Below, one piece after another: positions 16,101-23,148 of a stretch of DNA of 23,148 nucleotides. The notes under the pieces were generated by a model. It was not told where the DNA came from. It saw nothing but the letters and a program-made list of their open reading frames with translations, and did not search any database. The translations under genes and the position numbers were made by a program. Where the stretch lies: NCBI GenBank assembly GCA_016210295.1, contig JACQUM010000035.1:1-23148 (forward strand). Direction: 5' to 3'. The stretch is from Chloroflexota bacterium (GTDB lineage: Bacteria; Chloroflexota; Dehalococcoidia; UBA6926; JACQUM01). Within the stretch, counting starts at the first letter, position 1. Each line of letters opens with the position of its first letter.

Positions 16101-16893
16101 GCCCGAGGAGATCGAGAATGCTCTGGGTCGGCTCTGGATCGCGCAGCAGGCTGGCGCTATCTCCATCGCGCCCGACGGGGAGACCCACCTCTTCGACCAG
16201 GAGCGTGCCCGAAGGTGGCTGCGGGATCGCGGCTACGATCCAGCGCGTATCTTCTCCGACGAGTTCGTGGGCGAGGCTAAGAACGCTTGCCTCCGCTTGT
16301 GGCTGGAGGACGCGGGCGTTGCCACCACCCGTATGAGCCCCGATGCGGTGGAGAAGGCCGCTGAGAAACACTATCGGAAGACGGGCGCCACCCCGCCCAT
16401 CTTCGGGAAGGTGCAGTTACGGGACGGAAGGACGGGAGAGCCCTTTGGACAGCCCGTGACTATCGGGTCTATTTACATGCTCAAGCTGATCCACCTGGTA
16501 GAGGACAAGATCCACGCCCGTTCCACGGGGCCTTACTCCCTCATTACCCAGCAGCCCTTGGGCGGGAAAGCTCAGTTCGGTGGCCAGCGATTCGGCGAGA
16601 TGGAGGTGTGGGCCCTGGAGGCCTACAGCGCCGCTAATAACCTGCAGGAGATGCTGACCATCAAGTCCGACGATGTCCAGGGACGGCAGCACACCTACGA
16701 GGCCATCGTCAAGGGCGAGAACGTCTCTGAACCCGGCCTTCCGGAGTCCTTCAACGTGTTGCAGAAGGACCTCCAGAGCCTCGCCCTCTCCGTGGAGTTG
16801 CTGCCTGAGGAGGCGGTTCCGGCCCTCGAGGTGCGGAGCATCCGGGACGAGCTGCACGCCGCCGATCTGGTGGATGTGGAGGAAGAGAGCTAG
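13117..16893 (+). CDS. rpoB: RNA polymerase beta subunit
   Basis: This is the catalytic-core beta subunit of RNA polymerase, 1258 residues, within the usual range. It starts [20 protein letters not shown], followed by the conserved N-terminal region [15 protein letters not shown]. The rifampicin-binding region is intact ([20 protein letters not shown] begins at residue 422). Asp429, His439 and Ser444 match E. coli Asp516, His526 and Ser531, so no common resistance substitution is seen. Later conserved blocks include [49 protein letters not shown] and the C-terminal [20 protein letters not shown]. It ends with a short acidic tail. rpoC starts 2 nt after the stop codon, so the two are translated from one message. 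Leader control is described under the hairpin entry. Confidence 0.98.
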   Translation: [1258 protein letters not shown]

Positions 16894-16895
16894 CC

Positions 16896-19800
16896 ATGTT
16901 GGGGAACCCCTTCAGCGCCATTCGGATTTCCCTCGCTTCGCCGGAGCTGATCAAGAGCTGGTCCTACGGCGAGGTGACCAAGCCGGAGACTATCAACTAT
17001 CGGAACCAGAAGCCGGAAAAGGACGGCCTGTTTGATGAGCGCATCTTTGGACCGACCAAGGACTTTGAATGCGCTTGTGGCAAGTACAAGCGGATGCGCT
17101 ACCGGGGTGTTATCTGCGACCGCTGCGGCGTGGAAGTCACCCGGGCTCGCGTGCGTCGAGAGCGGATGGGCCACATCCAGCTTGCAACGCCCGTGGCGCA
17201 CATCTGGTTCGCCAAGGGGACGCCCTCCTGGCTTGGCCTCCTCTTGGATATCTCCCCCCGGAACTTGGAGCGCGTGGTCTATCTGGCCCAGTACGTCATC
17301 ACCTCCGTGGACGAGGAGGCGAAAAAAGAGCTTCGCGAGGGTCTCCTCAAACAGAAGAACGATACCGTCTCTCGCCTCCGCACGGAGATGGAGGAAGCGG
17401 TAGCTGCCATCCAGGGCCAGACGGGCGTAGCGGGCTCCTCGACAGGAGAGAGGGAAGCCACGACAGCGAAAGAGAAAGCCCAGCTTCGAAAGCTGGAAGA
17501 GACGATAAGGGAACAGCTCCAGTCCTTGAAGGGGAAGAAAGCACCCGCGAAGATCGCTTTCGCGAGTAAGACCATCGTCGCCCGCGGGACGGTCGTGACG
17601 GCGAAACACCTTACCGCTCTGGAGAAGGCGGCCAGCGAGGCGCTTATTGCAGAGCGGAAGGTCTCGAAGCCGAAGCGGCGGGAGAAAACCGCGACGTCAG
17701 ACGGGGAGCAAGACACGGCGAGCCGCGCTGTCGCTGCCGAGATTGCGCGCGTCCAGAAGGAGTTCTTAGACGAGATCTCCGAGGCCGAGAAGGCGTTGGC
17801 GGAAGGGGACGCCGAGCTGAACGAGATCGTCCCCCTCCTCTGCCTCTCCGAGGCGCGCTACCGCGAACTGCATGAGAAGCATGCCCACATCTTCACCGTT
17901 GGGATGGGCGCCGAGGCCTTCCTGGAGATTCTCCAGAAGATAGACCTCCACAAGCTCCGGGAAGAGCTGCACCAGGAAGCGCTCCCTGGCTCTAGCCAGC
18001 GGGCGAAGAAGGCGGCAAAGCGTCTCCGCGTCGTCGAGGCATTCCTCAGGAGCGGGAACCGGCCCGAGTGGATGGTCCTCACGATGCTGCCCGTCCTTCC
18101 ACCCGACCTGCGCCCTATGGTCCAGCTCGACGGTGGGCGGTTCGCCACGAGCGACCTCAACGACCTCTACCGGAGGGTGATCAACCGGAACAACCGCCTG
18201 CGCCGGCTCATGGACCTGGGCGCCCCGGAGATCATCGTCCGGAACGAGAAGCGGATGCTCCAGGAGTCGGTGGATGCTCTCGTCGATAACGGGAGGCGGG
18301 GCCGCGCCGTGACGGGCAGCCACAACCATCAGCTGAAGAGCCTCTCGGACATGCTGCGGGGGAAGCAGGGGCGTTTCCGCCAAAACCTGTTGGGGAAGCG
18401 CGTCGACTACAGTGGGCGTTCGGTCATCGTCGTCGGGCCGACTCTGAAGCTCCATCAATGCGGCCTGCCCAAGCGGATGGCCCTGGAGCTGTTCAAGCCC
18501 TTCGTCATGCACCGGCTGGTCCTGTACGGGCAAGCCCACAACATCAAGAGCGCCAAACGCATGGTGGATCAGGTTCGGCCGGAGGTCTGGGACATCTTGG
18601 AGGAAGTGATCAAGGAGCGGCCTGTTCTCCTGAATCGCGCTCCCACCTTGCACCGGCTCGGCATCCAGGCCTTTGAGCCTCTCCTGGTGGAGGGGTCGGC
18701 CATCCAGATCCATCCTCTGGTCTGCTCCGCCTACAACGCCGACTTCGATGGCGACCAGATGGCCGTCCATGTCCCCGTGGGGCGGGAGGCGGTGGAAGAG
18801 GCCCGCCGCATCATGCTTTCCACGCACAACATGCTCTTGCCCAGCTCCGGCGAGGTGGTCATCACACCGACCCTCGACATCGTCGTCGGTTGCTATTACC
18901 TCACCATGGAGATCATCGGGGCCAAGGGCGAAGATTCCTCCTTCCTCACCTTCGAGGACGCTCAGCTCGCCTACGAGTTGGGATCGATCGACCTGCGGGC
19001 CCAGGTCAACATCCGCCACGGAAAAGAGGGGAATCCCATTCGGACCAGCGTCGGGCGCATCCTCTTCAACGAGGTTCTGCCGGAGGACCTGCCTTTCTAC
19101 AACCAGCTCGTCGATAAGAAGACTCTGAAGGAGATCGTCACGCGCATCTACCATCTCCTCGGCAACGAGGTGACGGCGGTGGCGGTGGACCGGCTCAAGA
19201 ACCTGGGCTTCCACTATGCAACGCTTTCCGGCTTGACCATCTCCTTGAACGACTTGGTTGTGCCGGTGGAGAAGGCCGGCCTTTTGCAGGATGCGGACGC
19301 TCGCGTCGCCAAGATCGACCGGGACTTCCAGCGCGGTCTTATCAGCGCCGCCGAGCGAGAGGAGCAAACGGTGGCCGTCTGGCAAGAGGTCAACCGCGCG
19401 ATCGAACAGATCATCACGAAGAGCCTGCCTTCCTACGGGAACCTGTACCTCATGATTGGCTCCGGGGCCAAGGGAAACATCTCCCAGATCAAGCAGATGA
19501 CGGGGATGCGTGGCCTCATGGCTGACCCAAAGGGTAGGATCCTTCCCCTCCCCATCCGGTCTAGCTTCCGCGAGGGTCTCTCTGTCCTGGAGTATTTCAT
19601 CTCTACTCACGGGGCGCGGAAAGGCCTCGCCGACACTGCTTTGCGGACGGCCGACTCTGGGTATCTGACCCGCCGGCTCATTGACGTGTCCCAGGAGGTC
19701 ATCGTCCTTCTGCACGACTGCAAGACCACGGAAGGGATATGGGTCTCCTACGCGCCGGAGAGAACGATGCTGGGGAGCCTCGCGGAGAGGATCGTGGGGC

Positions 19801-21194
19801 GGTTAGCCGCTCGTCCGGTCCCCCACCCCAAGACCGGCGAGATTCTGGTGGGCAGGGACGAGGAGATCACCGAGCGGATCGCCCGGGCTATCCAGGAGGC
19901 GGAGGTCGAGCGCGTTTGTGTGCGGAGTCCGCTCACCTGCGAGGCGGCACGTGGTCTGTGCCAGCTCTGCTACGGTGTCTCCCTGGGTCGAGGTCGCCTA
20001 GTGGAGCGTGGCGAGGCCGTGGGCATCATGGCGGCACAGTCCATTGGCGAGCCTGGAACACAGCTGACCATGCGTACCTTCCACACCGGGGGTGTTGCGA
20101 GCGTCGATATTACTAGCGGCCTGCCTCGGGTGGAGGAGCTCTTCGAGGCACGCATACCGAAGCTTGCCGCCCCCATCGCCGAGATCGACGGCGTCATTGA
20201 GCTCTACGAAGCCCCAGATGGGCGCCACGTGAAGATCAGCAGCACCGACGTCGTCCGTGAGAAATATGCCTTGCCCAAGGGCTTCACCGCTTTGGTGAAG
20301 AACAACGATTGGGTGGAAGCGGGCGCCGAGCTGGCCCATCCCGCTCCGAAGAAGACGGCAGGGAAGAGCTCTGTTGCTGCCACCGAGGGACTGCGGAGCG
20401 TCATGGCCGGCCACGTGAAACTGGAGAAAAACCTCATCGTCGTCTCCCGAGAGGAGAGGCAGGAGAGGGACTACCTGGTGCCTCCCGGCGCGAGGCTGAC
20501 CGTCTCTCCCGGCCAACAGGCCACGGCGGGCACTCCTCTGGCCGAGGGTCCTTTGAACCCCCAGGATGTGCTCCGGGTTCAGGGCCGCGATGCCGTTACC
20601 CGCTACCTCATCGACGAGGTTCAGAAGGTCTATCGCTCCCAAGGAGTCGCCATCCACGACAAGCACATCGAAATCATCGTGCGCCAGCTGCTCCGTCGCG
20701 TCCGCGTCGATTCCCCTGGGGATACGGGCCTGCTCCAAGGTGACTTGGTCGATCGTTTTCTCCTGGAAACGGAGAACGCGCGGGTCCTCTCGGAGGGTGG
20801 CGAGCCCGCTACCGCTGTCCCCGTGCTCTTGGGCGTTACCAAGGCATCGTTGAACACTGGGAGCTTCCTGGCTGCCGCTTCCTTCCAGGAGACGACACGT
20901 GTCCTGACGGAGGCCGCCCTCTTCGGCAAGGTGGACAGGCTCTTGGGCCTGAAGGAAAACGTCATCATCGGCCGGCTCATACCCGCCCGGCTGGGCATAT
21001 ACGACGAAGAGGGGCAACGCCTTCCGCCTCCTGTTCCGGCTGCCCTGAGCAGCTTGCTCGGAGGGGGCGAGGCTGGTTCTACGAACGGGGGCGCGGCCGT
21101 GGCCTCCGGAGACGGCGCTGAAGAAGAGCTTGTTCAGACAGAAGGGGAAGAGGTTGGCGCCGCAGAGAGCGAGGGCAACGAGACCGGAGACTAG
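16896..21194 (+). CDS. rpoC: RNA polymerase beta' subunit
   Basis: This is the beta' subunit, 1432 residues. The N-terminal zinc site uses Cys59, Cys61, Cys74 and Cys77 in the block CACGKYKRMRYRGVICDRCG. The catalytic Mg-binding motif NADFDGDQMAVH begins at residue 614 (Asp616, Asp618, Asp620). The second zinc site has Cys1008, Cys1015, Cys1022 and Cys1025, followed by GIMAAQSIGEPGTQLTMRTF. The trigger-loop region shows no large insertion of the proteobacterial kind. The extra length comes from a charged, Lys/Glu/Ala-rich, coiled-coil-like block at about residues 140-310 and an acidic, low-complexity C-terminal tail of about 50 residues. The ATG has GAGGAAGAGAG upstream. A strong terminator follows. 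Confidence 0.98.
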   Translation: MLGNPFSAIRISLASPELIKSWSYGEVTKPETINYRNQKPEKDGLFDERIFGPTKDFECACGKYKRMRYRGVICDRCGVEVTRARVRRERMGHIQLATPVAHIWFAKGTPSWLGLLLDISPRNLERVVYLAQYVITSVDEEAKKELREGLLKQKNDTVSRLRTEMEEAVAAIQGQTGVAGSSTGEREATTAKEKAQLRKLEETIREQLQSLKGKKAPAKIAFASKTIVARGTVVTAKHLTALEKAASEALIAERKVSKPKRREKTATSDGEQDTASRAVAAEIARVQKEFLDEISEAEKALAEGDAELNEIVPLLCLSEARYRELHEKHAHIFTVGMGAEAFLEILQKIDLHKLREELHQEALPGSSQRAKKAAKRLRVVEAFLRSGNRPEWMVLTMLPVLPPDLRPMVQLDGGRFATSDLNDLYRRVINRNNRLRRLMDLGAPEIIVRNEKRMLQESVDALVDNGRRGRAVTGSHNHQLKSLSDMLRGKQGRFRQNLLGKRVDYSGRSVIVVGPTLKLHQCGLPKRMALELFKPFVMHRLVLYGQAHNIKSAKRMVDQVRPEVWDILEEVIKERPVLLNRAPTLHRLGIQAFEPLLVEGSAIQIHPLVCSAYNADFDGDQMAVHVPVGREAVEEARRIMLSTHNMLLPSSGEVVITPTLDIVVGCYYLTMEIIGAKGEDSSFLTFEDAQLAYELGSIDLRAQVNIRHGKEGNPIRTSVGRILFNEVLPEDLPFYNQLVDKKTLKEIVTRIYHLLGNEVTAVAVDRLKNLGFHYATLSGLTISLNDLVVPVEKAGLLQDADARVAKIDRDFQRGLISAAEREEQTVAVWQEVNRAIEQIITKSLPSYGNLYLMIGSGAKGNISQIKQMTGMRGLMADPKGRILPLPIRSSFREGLSVLEYFISTHGARKGLADTALRTADSGYLTRRLIDVSQEVIVLLHDCKTTEGIWVSYAPERTMLGSLAERIVGRLAARPVPHPKTGEILVGRDEEITERIARAIQEAEVERVCVRSPLTCEAARGLCQLCYGVSLGRGRLVERGEAVGIMAAQSIGEPGTQLTMRTFHTGGVASVDITSGLPRVEELFEARIPKLAAPIAEIDGVIELYEAPDGRHVKISSTDVVREKYALPKGFTALVKNNDWVEAGAELAHPAPKKTAGKSSVAATEGLRSVMAGHVKLEKNLIVVSREERQERDYLVPPGARLTVSPGQQATAGTPLAEGPLNPQDVLRVQGRDAVTRYLIDEVQKVYRSQGVAIHDKHIEIIVRQLLRRVRVDSPGDTGLLQGDLVDRFLLETENARVLSEGGEPATAVPVLLGVTKASLNTGSFLAAASFQETTRVLTEAALFGKVDRLLGLKENVIIGRLIPARLGIYDEEGQRLPPPVPAALSSLLGGGEAGSTNGGAAVASGDGAEEELVQTEGEEVGAAESEGNETGD

Positions 21195-21221
21195 CCTCGC
21201 TCCGCAGCCCGGATTCTGCAA

Positions 21222-21256
21222 GGGGCCGCCCGCCGCAGGCGGGCGGCCCCTTTTTT
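21222..21256 (+). terminator. Strong intrinsic terminator after rpoC
   Basis: A perfect 13-bp all-GC stem (GGGGCCGCCCGCC at 21222-21234 with its complement at 21238-21250) closes a 3-nt loop GCA and is followed at once by six T (21251-21256). It lies 28 nt after the rpoC stop and separates rpoBC from pyrD. Confidence 0.97.
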
Positions 21257-21262
21257 CTTCTG

Positions 21263-21291
21263 TTGCGGGTGCTGAAGAGCTACGCTATGGT
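21263..21291 (+). promoter_or_regulatory. Putative promoter of pyrD
   Basis: TTGCGG (21263-21268), a 17-bp spacer and TATGGT (21286-21291) lie just after the rpoC terminator. Each box matches four of six consensus bases or fewer, so it is only moderately convincing. Initiation near 21298 would leave a leader of about 18 nt. Confidence 0.45.
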
Positions 21292-21315
21292 TGAGTCATC
21301 CTTGGGGAAGGGGAC

Positions 21316-22233
21316 ATGGCGGACCTTTCGGTAGAGGTGGCCGTATCGCGGGGTTTGCGGCTGAGAAGCCCGGTGATCACCGCCTCGGGTACCTTTGGCT
21401 ACGGCATCGAGTACCAGGCGATCTTCGACATCCAACGCTTGGGGGCTATCATCTGCAAGACGACGACGGTGAAACCTCGGACGGGGAACGTTCAGCCCCG
21501 TATCGCTGAGGTGGCCGGGGGCATGCTCAACTCCATCGGTCTACAGAACGTGGGGCTGGAGACGGTGCTCCGGGAGAAAGCTCCCGTCTGGGCGACCTGG
21601 CAGGTCCCTGTCATCGTCAATATCGCCGGGGAGAACGCCGAGGAGTTCGCCTACCTCGCCTCGCGTTTGGACGGCGTGCCGGGGGTCGCGGGTCTGGAGC
21701 TGAACATCTCCTGCCCCAACGTCGCCGGCGGCCTGGATTTCGGTCAGGACCCTCGATTGGCCGAGGCGGTGGTCCGGGGCGTTCGCCGGGCGGCGTCTCT
21801 CCCCATCATCGCCAAGCTCACGCCCAACGTGACCGACATCGTCACCATCGCTCGCGCGGTGGAGGCTGCCGGGGCCGATGCCGTCTCTTTGATCAACACC
21901 GTGGTTGGAATGGCCGTTGACGTGCGGGCCCGCCGACCTGTCCTGGGCGCACTCTTCGGCGGCCTCTCCGGGCCTGCCATCAAGCCCATCGCTCTTGCCA
22001 TGGTCTACAAGGTCGCTGGCGCCGTGGACATCCCCATCATCGGCATCGGCGGCATCAGTACGGCGGAGGATGCCCTGGAGTTCATCATGGCGGGGGCGAC
22101 AGCGGTGGAGGTGGGGACGGCCACTTTCCTGGACCCCACGACGCCTCTTCAGGTGCTGGAGGGGCTGGAAACCTGGTGTCAGGCGGAGGGGGTCTCTTCT
22201 CTTGCTCAAGTCCGAGGCGCCGCCCGCCGCTAG
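21316..22233 (+). CDS. pyrD: Dihydroorotate dehydrogenase, class 1B catalytic subunit
   Basis: PyrD oxidises dihydroorotate to orotate in pyrimidine synthesis, with FMN as cofactor. The 305-residue TIM-barrel protein has ITASGTFGYG (21-30), NSIGLQNVG (72-80), LELNISCPNVAGGL (127-140) with the class 1 catalytic Cys133, and the FMN phosphate region IPIIGIGGIS followed by AGATAVEVGTA. The soluble form with a Cys base and the NISCPN pattern indicates class 1B, which normally pairs with the iron-sulfur subunit PyrK for NAD-linked turnover. No pyrK lies in this window. GGGGAAGGGG (21304-21313) precedes the ATG. It appears to be a single-gene unit after the rpoC terminator. Confidence 0.95.
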   Translation: MADLSVEVAVSRGLRLRSPVITASGTFGYGIEYQAIFDIQRLGAIICKTTTVKPRTGNVQPRIAEVAGGMLNSIGLQNVGLETVLREKAPVWATWQVPVIVNIAGENAEEFAYLASRLDGVPGVAGLELNISCPNVAGGLDFGQDPRLAEAVVRGVRRAASLPIIAKLTPNVTDIVTIARAVEAAGADAVSLINTVVGMAVDVRARRPVLGALFGGLSGPAIKPIALAMVYKVAGAVDIPIIGIGGISTAEDALEFIMAGATAVEVGTATFLDPTTPLQVLEGLETWCQAEGVSSLAQVRGAARR

Positions 22234-22319
22234 CCGCTATCGCGAAGCCACTGCGCTCCCCGTCCTCGGCAACCGGGGCTGGCTTATCCCCCTTTTGTGC
22301 CGGCGCCCCAAGGACTAGC

Positions 22320-22545
22320 AGAGTGCGGCAAATAGGGATCCCAGAGGGGGCGAAGCCCCGGAGCTTGCCCTGGGCGTAATCGAAGGGGTGGGGGTCTGGG
22401 GGTGTCCCCTAGTTTCTTAAATTCTTCCCCCTCTCCCTCGCTGAGGGAGAGGGGGATACGGGGGATACAGGGGGTGAGGGTTTCCGAAAGGGCCTCTAGA
22501 AAGTAACCTAGATTCTTCGCTTCGCTCAGAATGACTTTTGTGCGA
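22320..22545. repeat. Composite intergenic repeat block between pyrD and gatC
   Basis: The 390-nt gap between pyrD and gatC has no credible gene. It holds stacked repeat motifs: the palindrome GGGATCCC (22335-22342), a hairpin GGGGC-GAA-GCCCC (22347-22359), a G-rich stretch (22385-22405), a long 14-bp inverted repeat (22426-22456), a tandem GGGGGATAC pair (22451-22468) and an element resembling AGATTCTTCGCTTCGCTCAG (22510-22529, running on to 22539). From memory, similar blocks are scattered between genes in many Chloroflexota and other environmental genomes; copy number here cannot be seen. No clear pyrD terminator or gatC promoter was found. Confidence 0.6.
22426..22456. repeat. 14-bp perfect inverted repeat with 3-nt loop
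   Basis: CCCCCTCTCCCTC (22427-22439) and GAGGGAGAGGGGG (22443-22455) are exact complements around GCT, with one extra T-A pair outside. The purine/pyrimidine asymmetry (C/T-only arm, G/A-only arm) is striking. There is no T-run, so it is not a standard intrinsic terminator. Confidence 0.85.
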
Positions 22546-22623
22546 AGCCGAGCAAAGACTAGCTTGTCTCTTCCTGGTAGCGAGGCTCGCCCGTTTGTGG
22601 CACCATAGTGGGAAGAGATTGCC

Positions 22624-22929
22624 ATGGCGGAAACGCACTCCCAACTCACTATCGAAGAGGTCTATCACATTGCCGCGCTGGCGCGCGTCGCCGTGACGCC
22701 GGAAGAGGCGGAGACCCTTCGTGCCCAGCTCAACCATATCCTGGAGAGCTTCAGAATCCTTCAGGAGCTGGATACGACGGGAGTCGAGCCGACGGGCCAC
22801 GCCATCGCCCTCCAGAACGTGATGCGGGAGGACGTCTCTCGCGATAGCTTCTCGCGGGAGGCGGTCCTGGCCAACGCACCCAACGCCCAGGAGGGCTTCT
22901 TCCGCGTGAAAGCGATCCTGGAGGAGTGA
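22624..22929 (+). CDS. gatC: Asp-tRNA(Asn)/Glu-tRNA(Gln) amidotransferase subunit C
   Basis: GatC stabilises the GatCAB complex, which converts Glu-tRNA(Gln) and Asp-tRNA(Asn) to the correctly amidated forms. The 101-residue protein has the family pattern LTIEEVYHIAALARVAVTPE (8-27), LRAQLNHILESFRILQELDT (32-51), the VEPTGHAI turn and the C-terminal MREDV...NAPNAQEGFFRVKAILEE. The length is normal. GGGAAGAG (22610-22617) precedes the ATG. The stop codon overlaps the gatA start (TGATG), showing translational coupling. Its presence suggests that the organism makes Gln-tRNA, Asn-tRNA or both by the indirect route. Confidence 0.96.
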   Translation: MAETHSQLTIEEVYHIAALARVAVTPEEAETLRAQLNHILESFRILQELDTTGVEPTGHAIALQNVMREDVSRDSFSREAVLANAPNAQEGFFRVKAILEE

Positions 22930-23148
22930 TGCCTGCACGTCGCCTCTATGCGATGACGGCTCACGAAACGGCTGACCTCCTTCGCCGACGGGAGGTCTCC
23001 TCAGAGGAGCTGACCCGTGCCGTCTTCGATCGCATTCGCGCTGTCGAGGGCAAAATTCAGGCCTTCGTTTCCCTGACGGAGGAGGGGGCATTGGAGCAGG
23101 CGCGGATGGCGGACAGACGGCGAGCTGCGGGGGAGGAGGGGCCGCTCC
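22929..23148 (+). CDS. gatA: Amidotransferase subunit A, 5' part (cut by window end)
   Basis: Only the first 73 codons are present: MPARRLYAMTAHETADLLRR, then a segment with REVSSEELTRAVFDRIRAVE and IQAFVSLTEE. This is the helical N-terminal region of GatA, the amidase subunit that releases ammonia from glutamine. The Ser-cisSer-Lys catalytic residues lie beyond the window. The ATG at 22929 overlaps the gatC stop by one base. An in-frame ATG at 22953 would also fit the family N-terminus, but coupling favours the first. The open frame runs off the right edge, so truncation is only apparent. Confidence 0.93.
   Translation, partial: MPARRLYAMTAHETADLLRRREVSSEELTRAVFDRIRAVEGKIQAFVSLTEEGALEQARMADRRRAAGEEGPL

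Noticed and set aside
22258..22297. Possible pyrD terminator (CCCCG...CGGGG with downstream TTTT)
   Set aside because: The stem is only 5 bp, with an 11-nt loop, and the T4 run is 15 nt away, so it is not a credible intrinsic terminator.

Overview
The window is a compact, GC-rich bacterial chromosome segment made almost entirely of housekeeping genes, many with GTG starts. The best guess for the host is a Chloroflexota bacterium, possibly of the Dehalococcoidia type. The reasons are the RpoC N-terminus, the Thermus-like type 2 IleRS, the stand-alone rpoBC unit without ribosomal-protein genes in front, and a composite intergenic repeat block. This assignment is inference. I see no insertion sequence, prophage, CRISPR array, tRNA or rRNA.

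Layout. (1) Positions 1-3809: a heat-shock operon, hrcA-grpE-dnaK, behind a sigma70-type promoter and a perfect, extended CIRCE operator; no dnaJ follows. (2) Positions 3889-7254: a ribosome/RNase P/membrane-insertion cluster, rpmH-rnpA-yidD-[8-repeat beta-propeller lipoprotein]-yidC-jag. It starts at a fully consensus promoter lying so close to rpmH that the mRNA should be nearly leaderless. Genes are packed and overlapping, and jag starts inside the end of yidC. (3) Positions 7314-8138: a PfkB-family sugar kinase of unknown substrate. (4) Positions 8151-11466: ileS with its own promoter; the enzyme is a type 2 IleRS whose HIGH signature reads GVHH. (5) Positions 11666-12820, minus strand: an HtrA-like serine protease with a lipoprotein signal, convergent with ileS and divergent from rpoB. 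(6) Positions 12965-21256: rpoB-rpoC with a strong promoter, a leader holding a terminator-like hairpin, and a very strong terminator after rpoC. (7) Positions 21263-22233: pyrD (class 1B). (8) Positions 22234-22623: intergenic DNA with palindromic and tandem repeats. (9) Positions 22624-23148: gatC and the 5' end of gatA, the start of the tRNA-dependent amidotransferase operon.

Together the genes cover protein folding and its heat-shock control, ribosome and tRNA maturation, membrane-protein insertion, isoleucine and Gln/Asn tRNA charging, transcription, envelope proteolysis and pyrimidine synthesis. No wholly new multi-gene system is obvious. The points most worth a second look are the swapped IleRS HIGH motif, the BamB-like propeller embedded in the yidD-yidC-jag cluster, the 116-nt yidC/jag overlap that encodes an arginine-rich YidC tail, the almost leaderless rpmH, and the attenuator-like hairpin in the rpoB leader.
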